Assembly: GCA_016870095.1 (NCBI GenBank)
Contig: VGCI01000004.1
Span: forward strand, 1-64,000
Reading direction: 5' to 3'
Length of the DNA: 64,000 nucleotides
From: Alphaproteobacteria bacterium
Lineage (GTDB): Bacteria > Pseudomonadota > Alphaproteobacteria > Paracaedibacterales > VGCI01
Position numbers and translations under genes: made by a program. The notes below the pieces were generated by a model. That model was not told the DNA's origin. It saw only the letters and a list, made by a program, of their open reading frames with translations, and made no database searches. Of the stretch, positions 18,915-28,086 are shown one piece after another (position 1 is the stretch's first letter; each line of letters starts with the position of its first letter).

Positions 18915-19304
18915 ATGGATGATAAGATGTCTTGGCTTCTCTCTAGTAGAGGTTGGACGAAAGATCTTGCTCTAGGCTTACTTACAAGTCTTTTTAAGGT
19001 GCATAGTCTGGGAATAGGTGGTTTTACGGCGTATCTAGCAGCAACCAAAAATCATCATTTGCAATCAGATTGCAAAACTATGATCTTTCTTACTTATTAT
19101 TATTTAGCCCTGGGATTAGGATCTATACTATGGTCTTGGAAAAATGCTTATGAAGGACAAGATTATTTTTCTCTAGATCCGGATTCTGAAAATGGGAAAA
19201 TTTCACTAATAAATGCCAAAATTTGGGCATTCTGCTCCTTTTTTTCTTATATCTTCGCAACCATTATTTTTGGCATATTTATTACTTTACCTTCAAAATT
19301 TTAA
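18915..19304 (+). CDS. Small membrane protein downstream of the exporter
   Basis: 129 residues with about three membrane helices (near 37-45, 56-73 and 103-125) and a charged loop between the second and third. Good ribosome site (AGGAG, 9 nt before ATG). No family recognised. It follows the HlyD gene by 61 nt on the same strand and could belong to the secretion operon. Its 3' end overlaps that of the convergent L,D-transpeptidase gene by 23 nt. Confidence 0.6.
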   Translation: MDDKMSWLLSSRGWTKDLALGLLTSLFKVHSLGIGGFTAYLAATKNHHLQSDCKTMIFLTYYYLALGLGSILWSWKNAYEGQDYFSLDPDSENGKISLINAKIWAFCSFFSYIFATIIFGIFITLPSKF

Positions 19305-20898
19305 TCATTTTGGCATCAAGTTTATAGGGATCGTTACTATAAAAAATACGTTTACCCTTTTTGCTTTTTTTCATCCAAATGGTTTGATAAGTAAAATAGA
19401 CAGGTACATATTCATCGGGCGTGAGGGTTTGGGTCTCCCCTGAATTAATAGCCGATTGAATGCTATCGCAAGACCATTGGCTGTCATGATTTAAGACCCA
19501 AGCTGCCAGTTTTAAAGGATATTTTAAGCGAATACACCCGGAGGAAAATGCTCTGGCTCTCTTGGTAAATAAATGTTGATCGGGCGTTCCATGAAGATAA
19601 ATTATATAGGGATTTTCGATATTAAATTTAATTTGTCCCAAAGCATTATGAATCCCAGGACTTTGGCGTAAATAATAATTTTTAACCTCATTTAGCCAAT
19701 CGGCAGCATCAGGATCAATAGTCTTTCCCTGTCGATCTGTAATGATAAAATTAGCGCGACGGACATAGGCTGGATCATTACGAATCTTTGGTAATTTGTC
19801 ATTTATGAAAATACTATGGGGTACGCCCCAAGAAGGATTGAGAACGATATTCCTGAGCGTGGCATAAAACAGGGGCGTCTTCCTATCCGGACGACCCACG
19901 ATAATGGGCATCATTAACGTCACTTGTGAATCCTCATACCCATGAAGAACGTAACCAGCCACATTCACAATAATATGTTTGTGCCCCAAATCATCGGGTA
20001 ACCATCGCAATCGTTCCATGTTCACAATAATTTTTCGAATCCACTCTTTTACAGGAAAATTAAGCATGTCCCGCGTCCGGGTTCCTACGGTCCCGTCCAT
20101 ATCCAAACTGTACCGTTTCTGAAACTCATTTAAGGCTGCCCTAACATTCTCATCAAATTTTTCACCACTATCCAATACCGGATCCAAACAACCGTGAGAA
20201 ATCAAAATTTGGCGAAGAATCACAACTTCTTTGTCACTATCTCCAAACTTTAAGGGAGTTGACAGGGTCAATTTTGGTTCTTGTATGTGCCCCTGTTCTT
20301 GATGCCGATAATCTGCCAATATCCCTTTCAAATCTTGATATTGAGGGATATTCGGAGCCATAAGACGCAATTTATTGCCTTCTGTTTTTTTATCCTGCAA
20401 AGCATCAATAAGCAACTCAATTGCGTGGGTTTTGGGGCTATGAAATTTTATGTCATGACTTATCTTCATAGGATCAATTCGCCCTATGCGCACATGGTCA
20501 ATAAACTCTAAAAATCTCCTAGTTAGCAAAATTTCGGCATTTACCCAATTTTCTTCCACTAAAGGTTTTGGTACCTCAATAAGGTGAACAACATCCTCAT
20601 AGTCTTCAGGATTCAATCCTTCTTGATCGACTGTCTTTAATACATCGATGGCAATTTTTCCGAATCTCGTTAACTGACCCTTTTCAAACCAAACCGGTTG
20701 ATTATTCATTTTTTCGTAAAATACAACCATCGCGGGGGTTGTTAGATTTGAGGTATTCAAAGCATCTTGAAAGGAACTCTCGCCTTTAAAAAGAGAAAAT
20801 AGAGAGAATACCTCCCTAACTTCTCTTTCACCCTTAGCGGGTAAAATAAGAAGGGTCGGAGCTAAAATGATCATCAAAAATATTTTTAATCTTTTCAT
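19282..20898 (-). CDS. L,D-transpeptidase, YcbB/LdtD type
   Basis: 538 residues. Signal peptide (1-22), a scaffold region, a peptidoglycan-binding domain (about 215-282) and a YkuD catalytic domain with His436 (YLHGTP) and nucleophile Cys455 (SSGCIRL). This is the large YcbB-type enzyme that forms 3-3 crosslinks in peptidoglycan, bypassing penicillin-binding proteins. It acts in the periplasm. It stands alone on the minus strand with rsmE upstream. Confidence 0.9.
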   Translation of the reverse strand: MKRLKIFLMIILAPTLLILPAKGEREVREVFSLFSLFKGESSFQDALNTSNLTTPAMVVFYEKMNNQPVWFEKGQLTRFGKIAIDVLKTVDQEGLNPEDYEDVVHLIEVPKPLVEENWVNAEILLTRRFLEFIDHVRIGRIDPMKISHDIKFHSPKTHAIELLIDALQDKKTEGNKLRLMAPNIPQYQDLKGILADYRHQEQGHIQEPKLTLSTPLKFGDSDKEVVILRQILISHGCLDPVLDSGEKFDENVRAALNEFQKRYSLDMDGTVGTRTRDMLNFPVKEWIRKIIVNMERLRWLPDDLGHKHIIVNVAGYVLHGYEDSQVTLMMPIIVGRPDRKTPLFYATLRNIVLNPSWGVPHSIFINDKLPKIRNDPAYVRRANFIITDRQGKTIDPDAADWLNEVKNYYLRQSPGIHNALGQIKFNIENPYIIYLHGTPDQHLFTKRARAFSSGCIRLKYPLKLAAWVLNHDSQWSCDSIQSAINSGETQTLTPDEYVPVYFTYQTIWMKKSKKGKRIFYSNDPYKLDAKMIKILKVK

Positions 20899-21030
20899 CG
20901 GTTCCCCTTTAGGTCGTTGTCAGTATTGAAGATGGCTGAAAAATATATAGGCCATAAATACACCATTACGAAGAAGATAATAAAGAGGGGGGATATCGAT
21001 AGGTGAATAAAAATTCTCTAATGAAAATTT

Positions 21031-21753
21031 TTATACCCAATCTCCTACCACGGTTTGGTAACTCACTAAGACAGCAAGTGCTGCGGTTTCTGCCCGCAAT
21101 ATGCGCGGCCCTAAACTAATAAATTTCGTAAATGAAAATGAATTAAGATAACATATTTCTTGAGAAGAAAACCCGCCTTCTGGGCCAACAAAAAATCCAA
21201 CTGGAGCTTTGACAGGCAAAGAACTTAAAGCTTCTCTAATGGAAGGAACCTCGCCACGTTCTTGACAAACAAACAAGGGAATGTGACTATCCCAAGAACT
21301 TAATGCCTTGTTTAATGGCAGTAACGGATAGAGTTTGGGAATGTCGAATCTCTCGCATTGTTGTGCGGCATCAATTGTCGCCGCCGTTAAGCGTTCGGGA
21401 TTGACTCTAGATACATTACACCGCTCCGTCATCACTGGGTGGAAGTGACGCACTCCTAATTCTGTAGCCTTTTCCATCAGAAAAATCAGAGGGTCATGCT
21501 TCAGGGGAGCAAAGAACAAAGAAACCTCTGGCACACCAACTGCAGGTCGAACTTGGCTTTCAATTGTCATTGCGGAATTTGTCTTTGATAGCGTGGTTAA
21601 TACGGCTGACCATTCGCCATCTCGCTCATTAAATACTCCCAATCTATCTCCCAGTTTTGCTCGCAAAACATGGCGCAAATAATGATTTTGCCCTTCTGTT
21701 AAAATCAAAACCTGATCCGCAAACAGATCGTCTGAATGATACAATCGCGTCAT
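21031..21753 (-). CDS. rsmE: 16S rRNA m3U1498 methyltransferase RsmE
   Basis: 240 residues. N-terminal PUA-like domain (LTEGQNHYLRHVLRAKLGD) and C-terminal SPOUT methyltransferase with the trefoil-knot motifs GFFVGPEGGFS and LGPRILRAETAAL. It methylates the decoding region of 16S rRNA. The length is normal. Confidence 0.93.
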   Translation of the reverse strand: MTRLYHSDDLFADQVLILTEGQNHYLRHVLRAKLGDRLGVFNERDGEWSAVLTTLSKTNSAMTIESQVRPAVGVPEVSLFFAPLKHDPLIFLMEKATELGVRHFHPVMTERCNVSRVNPERLTAATIDAAQQCERFDIPKLYPLLPLNKALSSWDSHIPLFVCQERGEVPSIREALSSLPVKAPVGFFVGPEGGFSSQEICYLNSFSFTKFISLGPRILRAETAALAVLVSYQTVVGDWV

Positions 21754-21842
21754 GATTTCTCCTTAATTATGACTACTTATAGTAGTTGAGAGATTACCAA
21801 AAAAAAGGTAACTTTTGAATAAAATTTAATGGGAGTGAAATC

Positions 21843-22460
21843 ATGAACTACAAAACTATACCAAAACACTTATCGGGATTTAGTCTCATTGAGCTCGCTT
21901 TAGTTTTAATTGTGATTGGTATTCTCACAGGGGCTATTTTTAAAGGTCAGGATATTTTAGAAGCCGCAAAATATCGAGCTGTTTTAAATGAAATTGAACG
22001 TATACGCACTGCCGTTTCTCTTTATCATGACACCTTTGGACAATGGCCAGGCAACGATTCGGAAGCTAAAATGCGTTTTGGCAATAGTGTGGAGAATGGT
22101 CAAGGAAATGGGATTCTTAGCGCGGGAGAAAAAACTCAATTTTGGATTCACTTGGCCAAAGCTGCACACCTTCCCGAATTAACGGCTCCCTCCTCAAAAT
22201 TGGGTGGGCAATTTAGTGTTGAGGGTGATTTGGCTTTAAGAAAGAATTTCCTTGTCCTCTCTCAACCAGAAAAGGCCGGACTTTTGACCCCAAAACAGGC
22301 CGCCACGCTTAAAGCAAAAGCGGGTGAAAAAGACCCCTTAGGCGGACAAATTCTCATTACTGAAGGTTCAGGTGCGGCTAATGGAAGCTGTATACGAGAA
22401 GGTGTCTTTAACTTTACAGTGAATACACCAAATTGCATTCTAAGGGTGGAATTGAATTAA
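21843..22460 (+). CDS. Type IV pilin-like pseudopilin
   Basis: 205 residues with a prepilin leader: cleavage after Gly in HLSG|FSLIEL, the conserved Glu5, then a hydrophobic helix (LALVLIVIGILTG). The remaining part reads as a GspG/major pseudopilin-like soluble domain (FGQWPGND). AGTGAAATC precedes the ATG. There is no pilin operon around it: no prepilin peptidase, ATPase or platform gene nearby. The only other candidate component is the secretin at 33.1 kb. Confidence 0.8.
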   Translation: MNYKTIPKHLSGFSLIELALVLIVIGILTGAIFKGQDILEAAKYRAVLNEIERIRTAVSLYHDTFGQWPGNDSEAKMRFGNSVENGQGNGILSAGEKTQFWIHLAKAAHLPELTAPSSKLGGQFSVEGDLALRKNFLVLSQPEKAGLLTPKQAATLKAKAGEKDPLGGQILITEGSGAANGSCIREGVFNFTVNTPNCILRVELN

Positions 22461-22555
22461 AGGGCGTGATATTTATATGTATAGTCTTGTACCAATCATT
22501 AAATAAGCCCTTATAGGAAGAAAAACTTTCTAAAAGGTTAAGAAAGGAAATAAAT

Positions 22556-22879
22556 ATGTCCTCCCTAAACCATACAACAGATGGAAATTTTACAAAAGAT
22601 GTTCTGCAATCTGATATTCCAGTTATCGTTGATTTCTGGGCAGAATGGTGTGGCCCTTGCCGCATGATTGCTCCTATTTTGGAAGAAGTCGCCAAAGAGC
22701 TAGAGGGAAAGGTAAAAATTTTAAAATTGAATATTGATGAAAATCCCTCAATGCCCGCTCAACTCGGTGTACGCAGTATCCCAACGTTAGCCTTGTTTAA
22801 AAATGGCCAGGCTATATCGACAAAGGTAGGACTTGTTACGAAGACGAAGATTATCGAGTGGGTAGGAACGGCAGTTTAG
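22556..22879 (+). CDS. trxA: Thioredoxin
   Basis: 107 residues, full thioredoxin fold, active site WCGPC (Cys32, Cys35), the conserved Asp in VDFWAEW and the cis-Pro in SIPTLALF. Cytoplasmic disulfide reductase. It is monocistronic, with a bidirectional terminator behind it. Confidence 0.96.
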   Translation: MSSLNHTTDGNFTKDVLQSDIPVIVDFWAEWCGPCRMIAPILEEVAKELEGKVKILKLNIDENPSMPAQLGVRSIPTLALFKNGQAISTKVGLVTKTKIIEWVGTAV

Positions 22880-22894
22880 TTAGTTTATAGATCG

Positions 22895-22936
22895 TCGAGT
22901 TTTTTTGTATACATTAGGGATTACAAAAAAACTCGA
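22895..22936. terminator. Bidirectional terminator between trxA and greA
   Basis: Perfect 15-bp inverted repeat (TCGAGTTTTTTTGTA and its complement) around a 12-nt loop. The arms carry runs of T or A, giving a U-tract on either strand. It sits between two convergent genes. Confidence 0.85.
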
Positions 22937-22946
22937 TTAAAGCTTC

Positions 22947-23423
22947 CTAGTTGAATTCAACTTTCAACACAGTATAGGCTCGACTTCCGCCTGGTGTTGT
23001 AACTTCAACCATATCCCCAATTGTTTTGCCAATTAGGGCTCTCGCCAGGGGAGAAGTAATCGATAGCTTCTGTTGGCGAATATCTGCCTCATCTCCCCCA
23101 ACAATCTGATAAAGATGTTCTTCTTCTGTATCTTCATCAACTAAGGTAATTGTGGCTCCAAACTTAATATTTTCCCCAGAAAGCTTAGAAACATCTATAA
23201 CATCGGCAAGGCTAATTTTCGACTCAAGTTCGGCAATACGGCCTTCAATAAAACCTTGCCGATCCTTAGCTGCATGATATTCAGCATTTTCAGACAGATC
23301 ACCATGTTCACGTGCATCAGCAATGGCGCGAATAACGGCCGGCCGTTCAACTTGCTTTAGGTGACGAAGCTCTTCTTGAAGCTGAAGATAGCTTTTTTCC
23401 GTCATGGGGATCTTTTTTTCCAT
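22947..23423 (-). CDS. greA: Transcription elongation factor GreA
   Basis: 158 residues. N-terminal coiled coil with [19 protein letters not shown], the GreA/GreB signature that reaches into the polymerase channel, and a C-terminal FKBP-like domain ending in [10 protein letters not shown]. Rescues backtracked RNA polymerase by stimulating transcript cleavage. Confidence 0.95.
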   Translation of the reverse strand: MEKKIPMTEKSYLQLQEELRHLKQVERPAVIRAIADAREHGDLSENAEYHAAKDRQGFIEGRIAELESKISLADVIDVSKLSGENIKFGATITLVDEDTEEEHLYQIVGGDEADIRQQKLSITSPLARALIGKTIGDMVEVTTPGGSRAYTVLKVEFN

Positions 23424-23571
23424 ATCATTGAATCCACTTAAAAAATTGCATTATAAATTATAAGCCCACAAAATATATCACTCTTATGATATTGGCAAGC
23501 CCAAACATTCAAACTTTGTTAATCTTTCTTCATTTAGTCTAAAGGGGAAAGGTTGAACAACTGTTAATACC

Positions 23572-24786
23572 ATGATGATAAATGCATTATCCAGTACTTT
23601 TTCAGCATCAATTGACGACGTCCTAAAGTACGCCGCTCGATTTCACAAACAACAGGCATTTATAGTTGTTGTACTGGATCATGTCAATGAACAACAAAAT
23701 CATATCGAAGATTTAGCCTCGCAATTATACCCTATTTTAAAAAGAAATGTTCGGGCAACAGATATGATCATTCGCTTTAGCCAAGATTCTTGGGTGATTT
23801 GCCTTGATGATTGCACTGAGCGACTTCTCCAATGGACTCAGTATGTTATTGAAAGTATGCTCTATCGTCGTAAACTCAAAGCCTCCAAATTTAGTGGCGT
23901 TTTGACTTCCGTGAGGGGTACATTCCTCAAAGAAAATAATGCAGCCAAAGCCATTAAAGCAATTGAACATGAAATTGAATGCTCCAAAAACATCCTTCAC
24001 AAACACAAGGTTATGCACAAAACGGCAATTGCTTTTCCTGATTCTTCAAATAAACTAATGGAGACAATGCCCTTAATCAATCAAGGAATTATCGAGAATC
24101 GCTTATTTTTAGCTTTTCAACCTATCGTCGACACTCATTCTCGACAGCTATATTATTATGAATGCCTCGCAAGACTAGTCGATGACCAAGGACAAATTGT
24201 TCCTGCAGCGCATTTTATACCTCAATGCGAGAGGAGTGGTTTAATCCAGCTCATCGATCAAAAAATTCAACAACTTGCTCTTGAAGAATTGATGAACGAT
24301 CGACATGTAAGATTGGCCATCAACGTTTCTGCCATTACAGCCTGTGAGTCCCGATGGTTAGATACATTAAAAGCTCAAATGCGAGCCCGTCCAGACTTGC
24401 AAGGGCGTCTTATTGTTGAATTAACCGAAACCTCTGTTTTTCAAAATATGAATGAATCTATAGAATTTATGACACAATTACATGACCTCGGATGCCCCAT
24501 TTCGATTGATGATTTTGGTGCAGGCTATATGTCCCTATTACACTTAAAATCAGACCTCGTTCAAACTGTTAAAATAGACGCTCAGTTTGTCAAAGACTTG
24601 AAAGCAGATTCTAATAATATTCATTTCATTCGAGCCATTATGGCTCTCACTCAACCTTATGGAATTAAATGTGTAGCAGAAGGGGTAGAAGATGCCCCTA
24701 CGGCGCAGGCGTTAGCTCAAGAGAATGTGGAATACTTGCAAGGATACCATATTGGCAAACCTTCTCACTTCCGATCTTGGATATGA
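23572..24786 (+). CDS. EAL-domain cyclic-di-GMP phosphodiesterase
   Basis: 404 residues. The first 165 look like a worn GGDEF-type domain with no GG(D/E)EF motif. The C-terminal EAL domain (about 168-404) keeps the catalytic set: the signature is ECL in YECLARL in place of EAL, NVSAI, VELTETSV, DDFGAGY, VKIDAQF, AEGVE and QGYHIGKP. It should hydrolyse c-di-GMP. The N-terminal part may be regulatory. Its 3' end overlaps the convergent dsbD-like gene by 22 nt. Confidence 0.85.
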   Translation: MMINALSSTFSASIDDVLKYAARFHKQQAFIVVVLDHVNEQQNHIEDLASQLYPILKRNVRATDMIIRFSQDSWVICLDDCTERLLQWTQYVIESMLYRRKLKASKFSGVLTSVRGTFLKENNAAKAIKAIEHEIECSKNILHKHKVMHKTAIAFPDSSNKLMETMPLINQGIIENRLFLAFQPIVDTHSRQLYYYECLARLVDDQGQIVPAAHFIPQCERSGLIQLIDQKIQQLALEELMNDRHVRLAINVSAITACESRWLDTLKAQMRARPDLQGRLIVELTETSVFQNMNESIEFMTQLHDLGCPISIDDFGAGYMSLLHLKSDLVQTVKIDAQFVKDLKADSNNIHFIRAIMALTQPYGIKCVAEGVEDAPTAQALAQENVEYLQGYHIGKPSHFRSWI

Positions 24787-26945
24787 GAACGGGGGCATGT
24801 TTCTTTCTGAAGATTTTGCAAAATTTTACTTGGAGTGAGCAATTGCCCTAGGAAGACACCAGTCGGATTTTTGCACCCATATATTGTATAAAAGGGTATT
24901 CCATATTGGTTAAAGCTTTTAAGGTAAGATGTAATTTTAGGATCACGATTCGTCCAATCTGCTTCCATCACAACAACATTTGGGGCTTGAAAAGCCTCTA
25001 GAACTTCCTTTTGCTTGAGAACAAAGTACTTATTTGCTTGGCAGGTCAAACACCAATCTGCTGTGACCGTGACAAAGACTGTTTTACCTTCTTTCACATA
25101 TTTTGTGATGAGCTCAGGTTTAAAAGGCTGCCATATTTTTTTTTCTTCAAAGGCGATTATTGCTTTCTTTTGTGTCATCAATGGGGGAAGAGCAAAGCTA
25201 GCCATAATCAAAAGACTGGCTCCCAACCACGCCATTTTTTTACTCACTTCCGAACCATTCTTGGACTTCTTTAATACCACGGAAATGATAAGCATAATTA
25301 CGGCAACCAGAGCTGCACCTATTTGTCCAATTTCGGCAATTAAAACATAAGCCAACCAAACAGTTGTCAAAGCAATTAAGAAACCCATACCATATTTAAC
25401 TGTCACCATCCATGAGCCAGGCTTGGGAAGTCTTGTTGCTGTTTGTGGAAAAAAGGCGATAAGAAGAAAAGGCAAAGCAAGACCAATACCCATGGCTAGG
25501 AAAATGGATAGAATTTCCAAACTCCCCCTACCCAATGCAAACGCCAATGCCGTTCCCAGAAAAGGAGCTGTACAAGGAGTCGCAAGTGCCGTAACTAAAC
25601 TTCCTTCAAGAAAAGACCCTGCCAAACTTTCTCTATGGGGGGAAATTCCGCCAAGAGAAGACAAAAAAGCAGGTAATCGAAATTCGAAATAGCCAAACAA
25701 ATTACAGGCAAATAATGTCAAAATACCAATCAAGGCGATAATGAAATAAGGCTCTTGAAATTGTAAACCCCACCCAACAGCATGACCTGAAAGTTTAAGA
25801 AGAATTGCCCCTCCCGCCAGGAGAAGGAAAGAAAAAAGGATACCCAAAACGGTAGCTAAAAATTCTTGACGAACAGCATGCTGATGCCCTCCCCCATGAC
25901 GTATAACCGACAAAACCTTCAAGGACAAAACGGGAAGAACACACGGCATAAGATTTAAAATAAATCCCCCAATAAAGGCCATAAGCAACATAGTCACCCA
26001 AAAGATCATCCCGAGAGTTTCGGCTTTCACAATGGCCTGAACTTCAAAAGCCTCTGATTCGCTGCCCATGGTCAAAGTAACGGGCTTCCCCACAAGGTTA
26101 GGTATGTAGGTGGGTTTGTGTTGATCATCTGAAAAAATAGAGGCAACATAAGTGATTGTCTTTTGGTCTTTAGATAACGAAATTTGAGGAACGTCAACGA
26201 ATAGATCCTGCAGCTCAATAAAGAGATCTGGCAACTCATTTCTCAAAAAAGTTCCTTGGGATTTGTGGGCAGTGACTTTAAGACGAGGGGATGTATCTTG
26301 CTCTCCCAAAACCTCTACACTCTTAATTTGGAAATCACGCTGACTTCTTGCGGAAGTCTGTTGTTCCAAAGCTTGTGCCTCTCCCTGTTGATTGAACCAT
26401 TTTTCTCGTTTGGGAACTCTGGTCATGGCTTTTTGAAGCAGGGACTCTTCAGAACTTAAGGTTTTTTTGCCGGGTGGTAAATCTAATTTTACATCCCCCA
26501 TCACGGGCAAACAATTTGATTCATCACACGCGAGCATGTCTACTTGTAAAACAGCCTGCATAGGCTGTGAAGGATCTATTAATTCAACCTGAAGCGGAAA
26601 AATGACTTCTCCTTTATACGCATTCACAGATCCCAATTCTGTTTGATAGCGGTGGGGAAACGGCCACATTATGGTTACAGATTTTATATTTTTTGACCCC
26701 TCCCACGTGAGGTTAAATCCGTAACCTGCCACCCCAGGTGAACGCCAATAGGTTTTCCAACCCGCAGCAATTTGGGCCCGTAAACCCAACATAAGCGTTG
26801 TGTCACTCCCCACAGTTGTTGATCCAGAAATAAGGGAAAGTTTAACCTGATCGCCTTCGCCCCCGTAAACCCCTCGACAAAATATTATTATAATGACCAA
26901 ACAGATTTTTAAGAAATTTGTAAGAGATGACGTATAATTTCGCAT
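24765..26945 (-). CDS. ScsB/DsbD-type thiol:disulfide interchange protein
   Basis: 726 residues: signal peptide (about 1-28), a periplasmic ScsB-type N-terminal domain (WKTYWRSPG, and DMLACDESNCLPV with a Cys pair), a CcdA/DsbD membrane domain with eight or so helices (MPCVLPVLSLK and TPCTAPFLGTA carry the membrane cysteines), and a C-terminal thioredoxin domain with CLTC (632-635). It passes electrons from cytoplasmic thioredoxin to the periplasm. Its ATG overlaps the rpoH stop by one base, so it is probably co-transcribed with the heat-shock sigma factor. Confidence 0.88.
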   Translation of the reverse strand: MRNYTSSLTNFLKICLVIIIIFCRGVYGGEGDQVKLSLISGSTTVGSDTTLMLGLRAQIAAGWKTYWRSPGVAGYGFNLTWEGSKNIKSVTIMWPFPHRYQTELGSVNAYKGEVIFPLQVELIDPSQPMQAVLQVDMLACDESNCLPVMGDVKLDLPPGKKTLSSEESLLQKAMTRVPKREKWFNQQGEAQALEQQTSARSQRDFQIKSVEVLGEQDTSPRLKVTAHKSQGTFLRNELPDLFIELQDLFVDVPQISLSKDQKTITYVASIFSDDQHKPTYIPNLVGKPVTLTMGSESEAFEVQAIVKAETLGMIFWVTMLLMAFIGGFILNLMPCVLPVLSLKVLSVIRHGGGHQHAVRQEFLATVLGILFSFLLLAGGAILLKLSGHAVGWGLQFQEPYFIIALIGILTLFACNLFGYFEFRLPAFLSSLGGISPHRESLAGSFLEGSLVTALATPCTAPFLGTALAFALGRGSLEILSIFLAMGIGLALPFLLIAFFPQTATRLPKPGSWMVTVKYGMGFLIALTTVWLAYVLIAEIGQIGAALVAVIMLIISVVLKKSKNGSEVSKKMAWLGASLLIMASFALPPLMTQKKAIIAFEEKKIWQPFKPELITKYVKEGKTVFVTVTADWCLTCQANKYFVLKQKEVLEAFQAPNVVVMEADWTNRDPKITSYLKSFNQYGIPFYTIYGCKNPTGVFLGQLLTPSKILQNLQKETCPRSHIQDRK

Positions 26946-27841
26946 TAATTTGCCCGATAATTTTCAACCGCTAACCGCTTAATTTCCTTTTGAATTTTCT
27001 CAAAAGATCGAAACTCAATTTGACGAACACGCTCACGCGAGATGCCAACGTTTGCACTAATTTCTTCTAAGGTTAAGGGGGGATCTTTAAGTCGTCGCTC
27101 CCTAAATATTTGATGTTCACGTTCATTAAGACAAGTCATAGCATTTTCAAGCAAAGTTCTTCGTTTAGATAACTCATCAGAATGAATTGTCTGCATTTCT
27201 TGATTTTCGCGATCATCAACTAACCATTCAATCCACTCCGGCGCTTCTTCCTCACTCGTCCTTACCGTGACATTCAAGGAACGATCACCCGCAAGCCGCT
27301 GATTCATATCATGAATCTCGCTTTCATCTACGGATAGTTTTTTAGCTAAAGCTGCAACAATTTCCGGATTCAGTTCCCCTTCTTCAAAAGCATGTATTTG
27401 ACGTTGAGCTTTGCGTAAACTAAAGAAGAGCCGTTTTTGAGCCGAAGTTGTACCGATTTTAACAAGGGACCAGGTACGTAAAATGTAATCTTGAATACTT
27501 GCCTTTATCCACCACATGGCATAGGTGGATAACCGAAATCCTCGATCCGGGTCATAATGTTTCATGGCTTGCATCATGCCAATGTTTCCTTCAGCGACCA
27601 AATCACTTAAAGGCAAACCATATCCTCGATAGCCGCTGGCAACTTTTGCAACAAGTCGAAGATGGCTTGCAACAAGCTGCTCTACAGCTTGTGAGTCACC
27701 ATCATCCCGCCACTTCTTAGCTAATTCATACTCCTCTTCCAATGTGAGCATGGGTAAGTTTCGAATTTGACGAACGTAATGCTTGTTAAGTTCATCACGA
27801 TCTTGATTTTGATAGACGTTTGACATGAGTATTTTGTCCAA
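26945..27841 (-). CDS. rpoH: Heat-shock sigma factor RpoH (sigma-32)
   Basis: 298-residue group 3 sigma-70 factor. Region 2 (SDLVAEGNIGMMQAMKHYDP, STYAMWWIKASIQ), the RpoH box (QKRLFFSLRKAQRQ) that separates RpoH from RpoD, and region 4 with the helix-turn-helix (TLEEISANVGISRERVRQIE). Directs heat-shock and protein-stress genes. A TTGACA promoter is visible upstream, and the scsB-like gene follows without a gap. Confidence 0.95.
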   Translation of the reverse strand: MDKILMSNVYQNQDRDELNKHYVRQIRNLPMLTLEEEYELAKKWRDDGDSQAVEQLVASHLRLVAKVASGYRGYGLPLSDLVAEGNIGMMQAMKHYDPDRGFRLSTYAMWWIKASIQDYILRTWSLVKIGTTSAQKRLFFSLRKAQRQIHAFEEGELNPEIVAALAKKLSVDESEIHDMNQRLAGDRSLNVTVRTSEEEAPEWIEWLVDDRENQEMQTIHSDELSKRRTLLENAMTCLNEREHQIFRERRLKDPPLTLEEISANVGISRERVRQIEFRSFEKIQKEIKRLAVENYRAN

Positions 27842-27934
27842 TAAAATCTAATGATAAGACGCGACTAATTCTAATGTTCCACATTAAAATAGTAACTGAG
27901 GAAATTCTTTGAATGCAATGCCAAAGGCTTAATA

Positions 27935-27963
27935 TTTCTAAATTAATTTATTTAATTTGTCAA
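27935..27963 (-). promoter_or_regulatory. Sigma-70-type promoter for rpoH
   Basis: On the minus strand: perfect -35 TTGACA (27958-27963), 17-nt spacer and -10 TAGAAA (27935-27940), about 94 nt before the rpoH start. The -10 matches 4 of 6. Confidence 0.5.
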
Positions 27964-28086
27964 GATTGTTGGGTACAGTCGTCAACGATGTTCCCTAGAA
28001 ACGTCCCTTAGGTTAAAGGAAAGTCTCTTGTGAAAATAAGAGAGTCTACCCGGAGCTTATGTTCTTTAAGATGGGGATTTTTAATT

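Noticed and set aside
27990-28060. Hairpin TCTCTT/AAGAGA between rpoH and trpS as a terminator
   Set aside because: The stem is short and AT-rich and no clear T run follows in the right direction.
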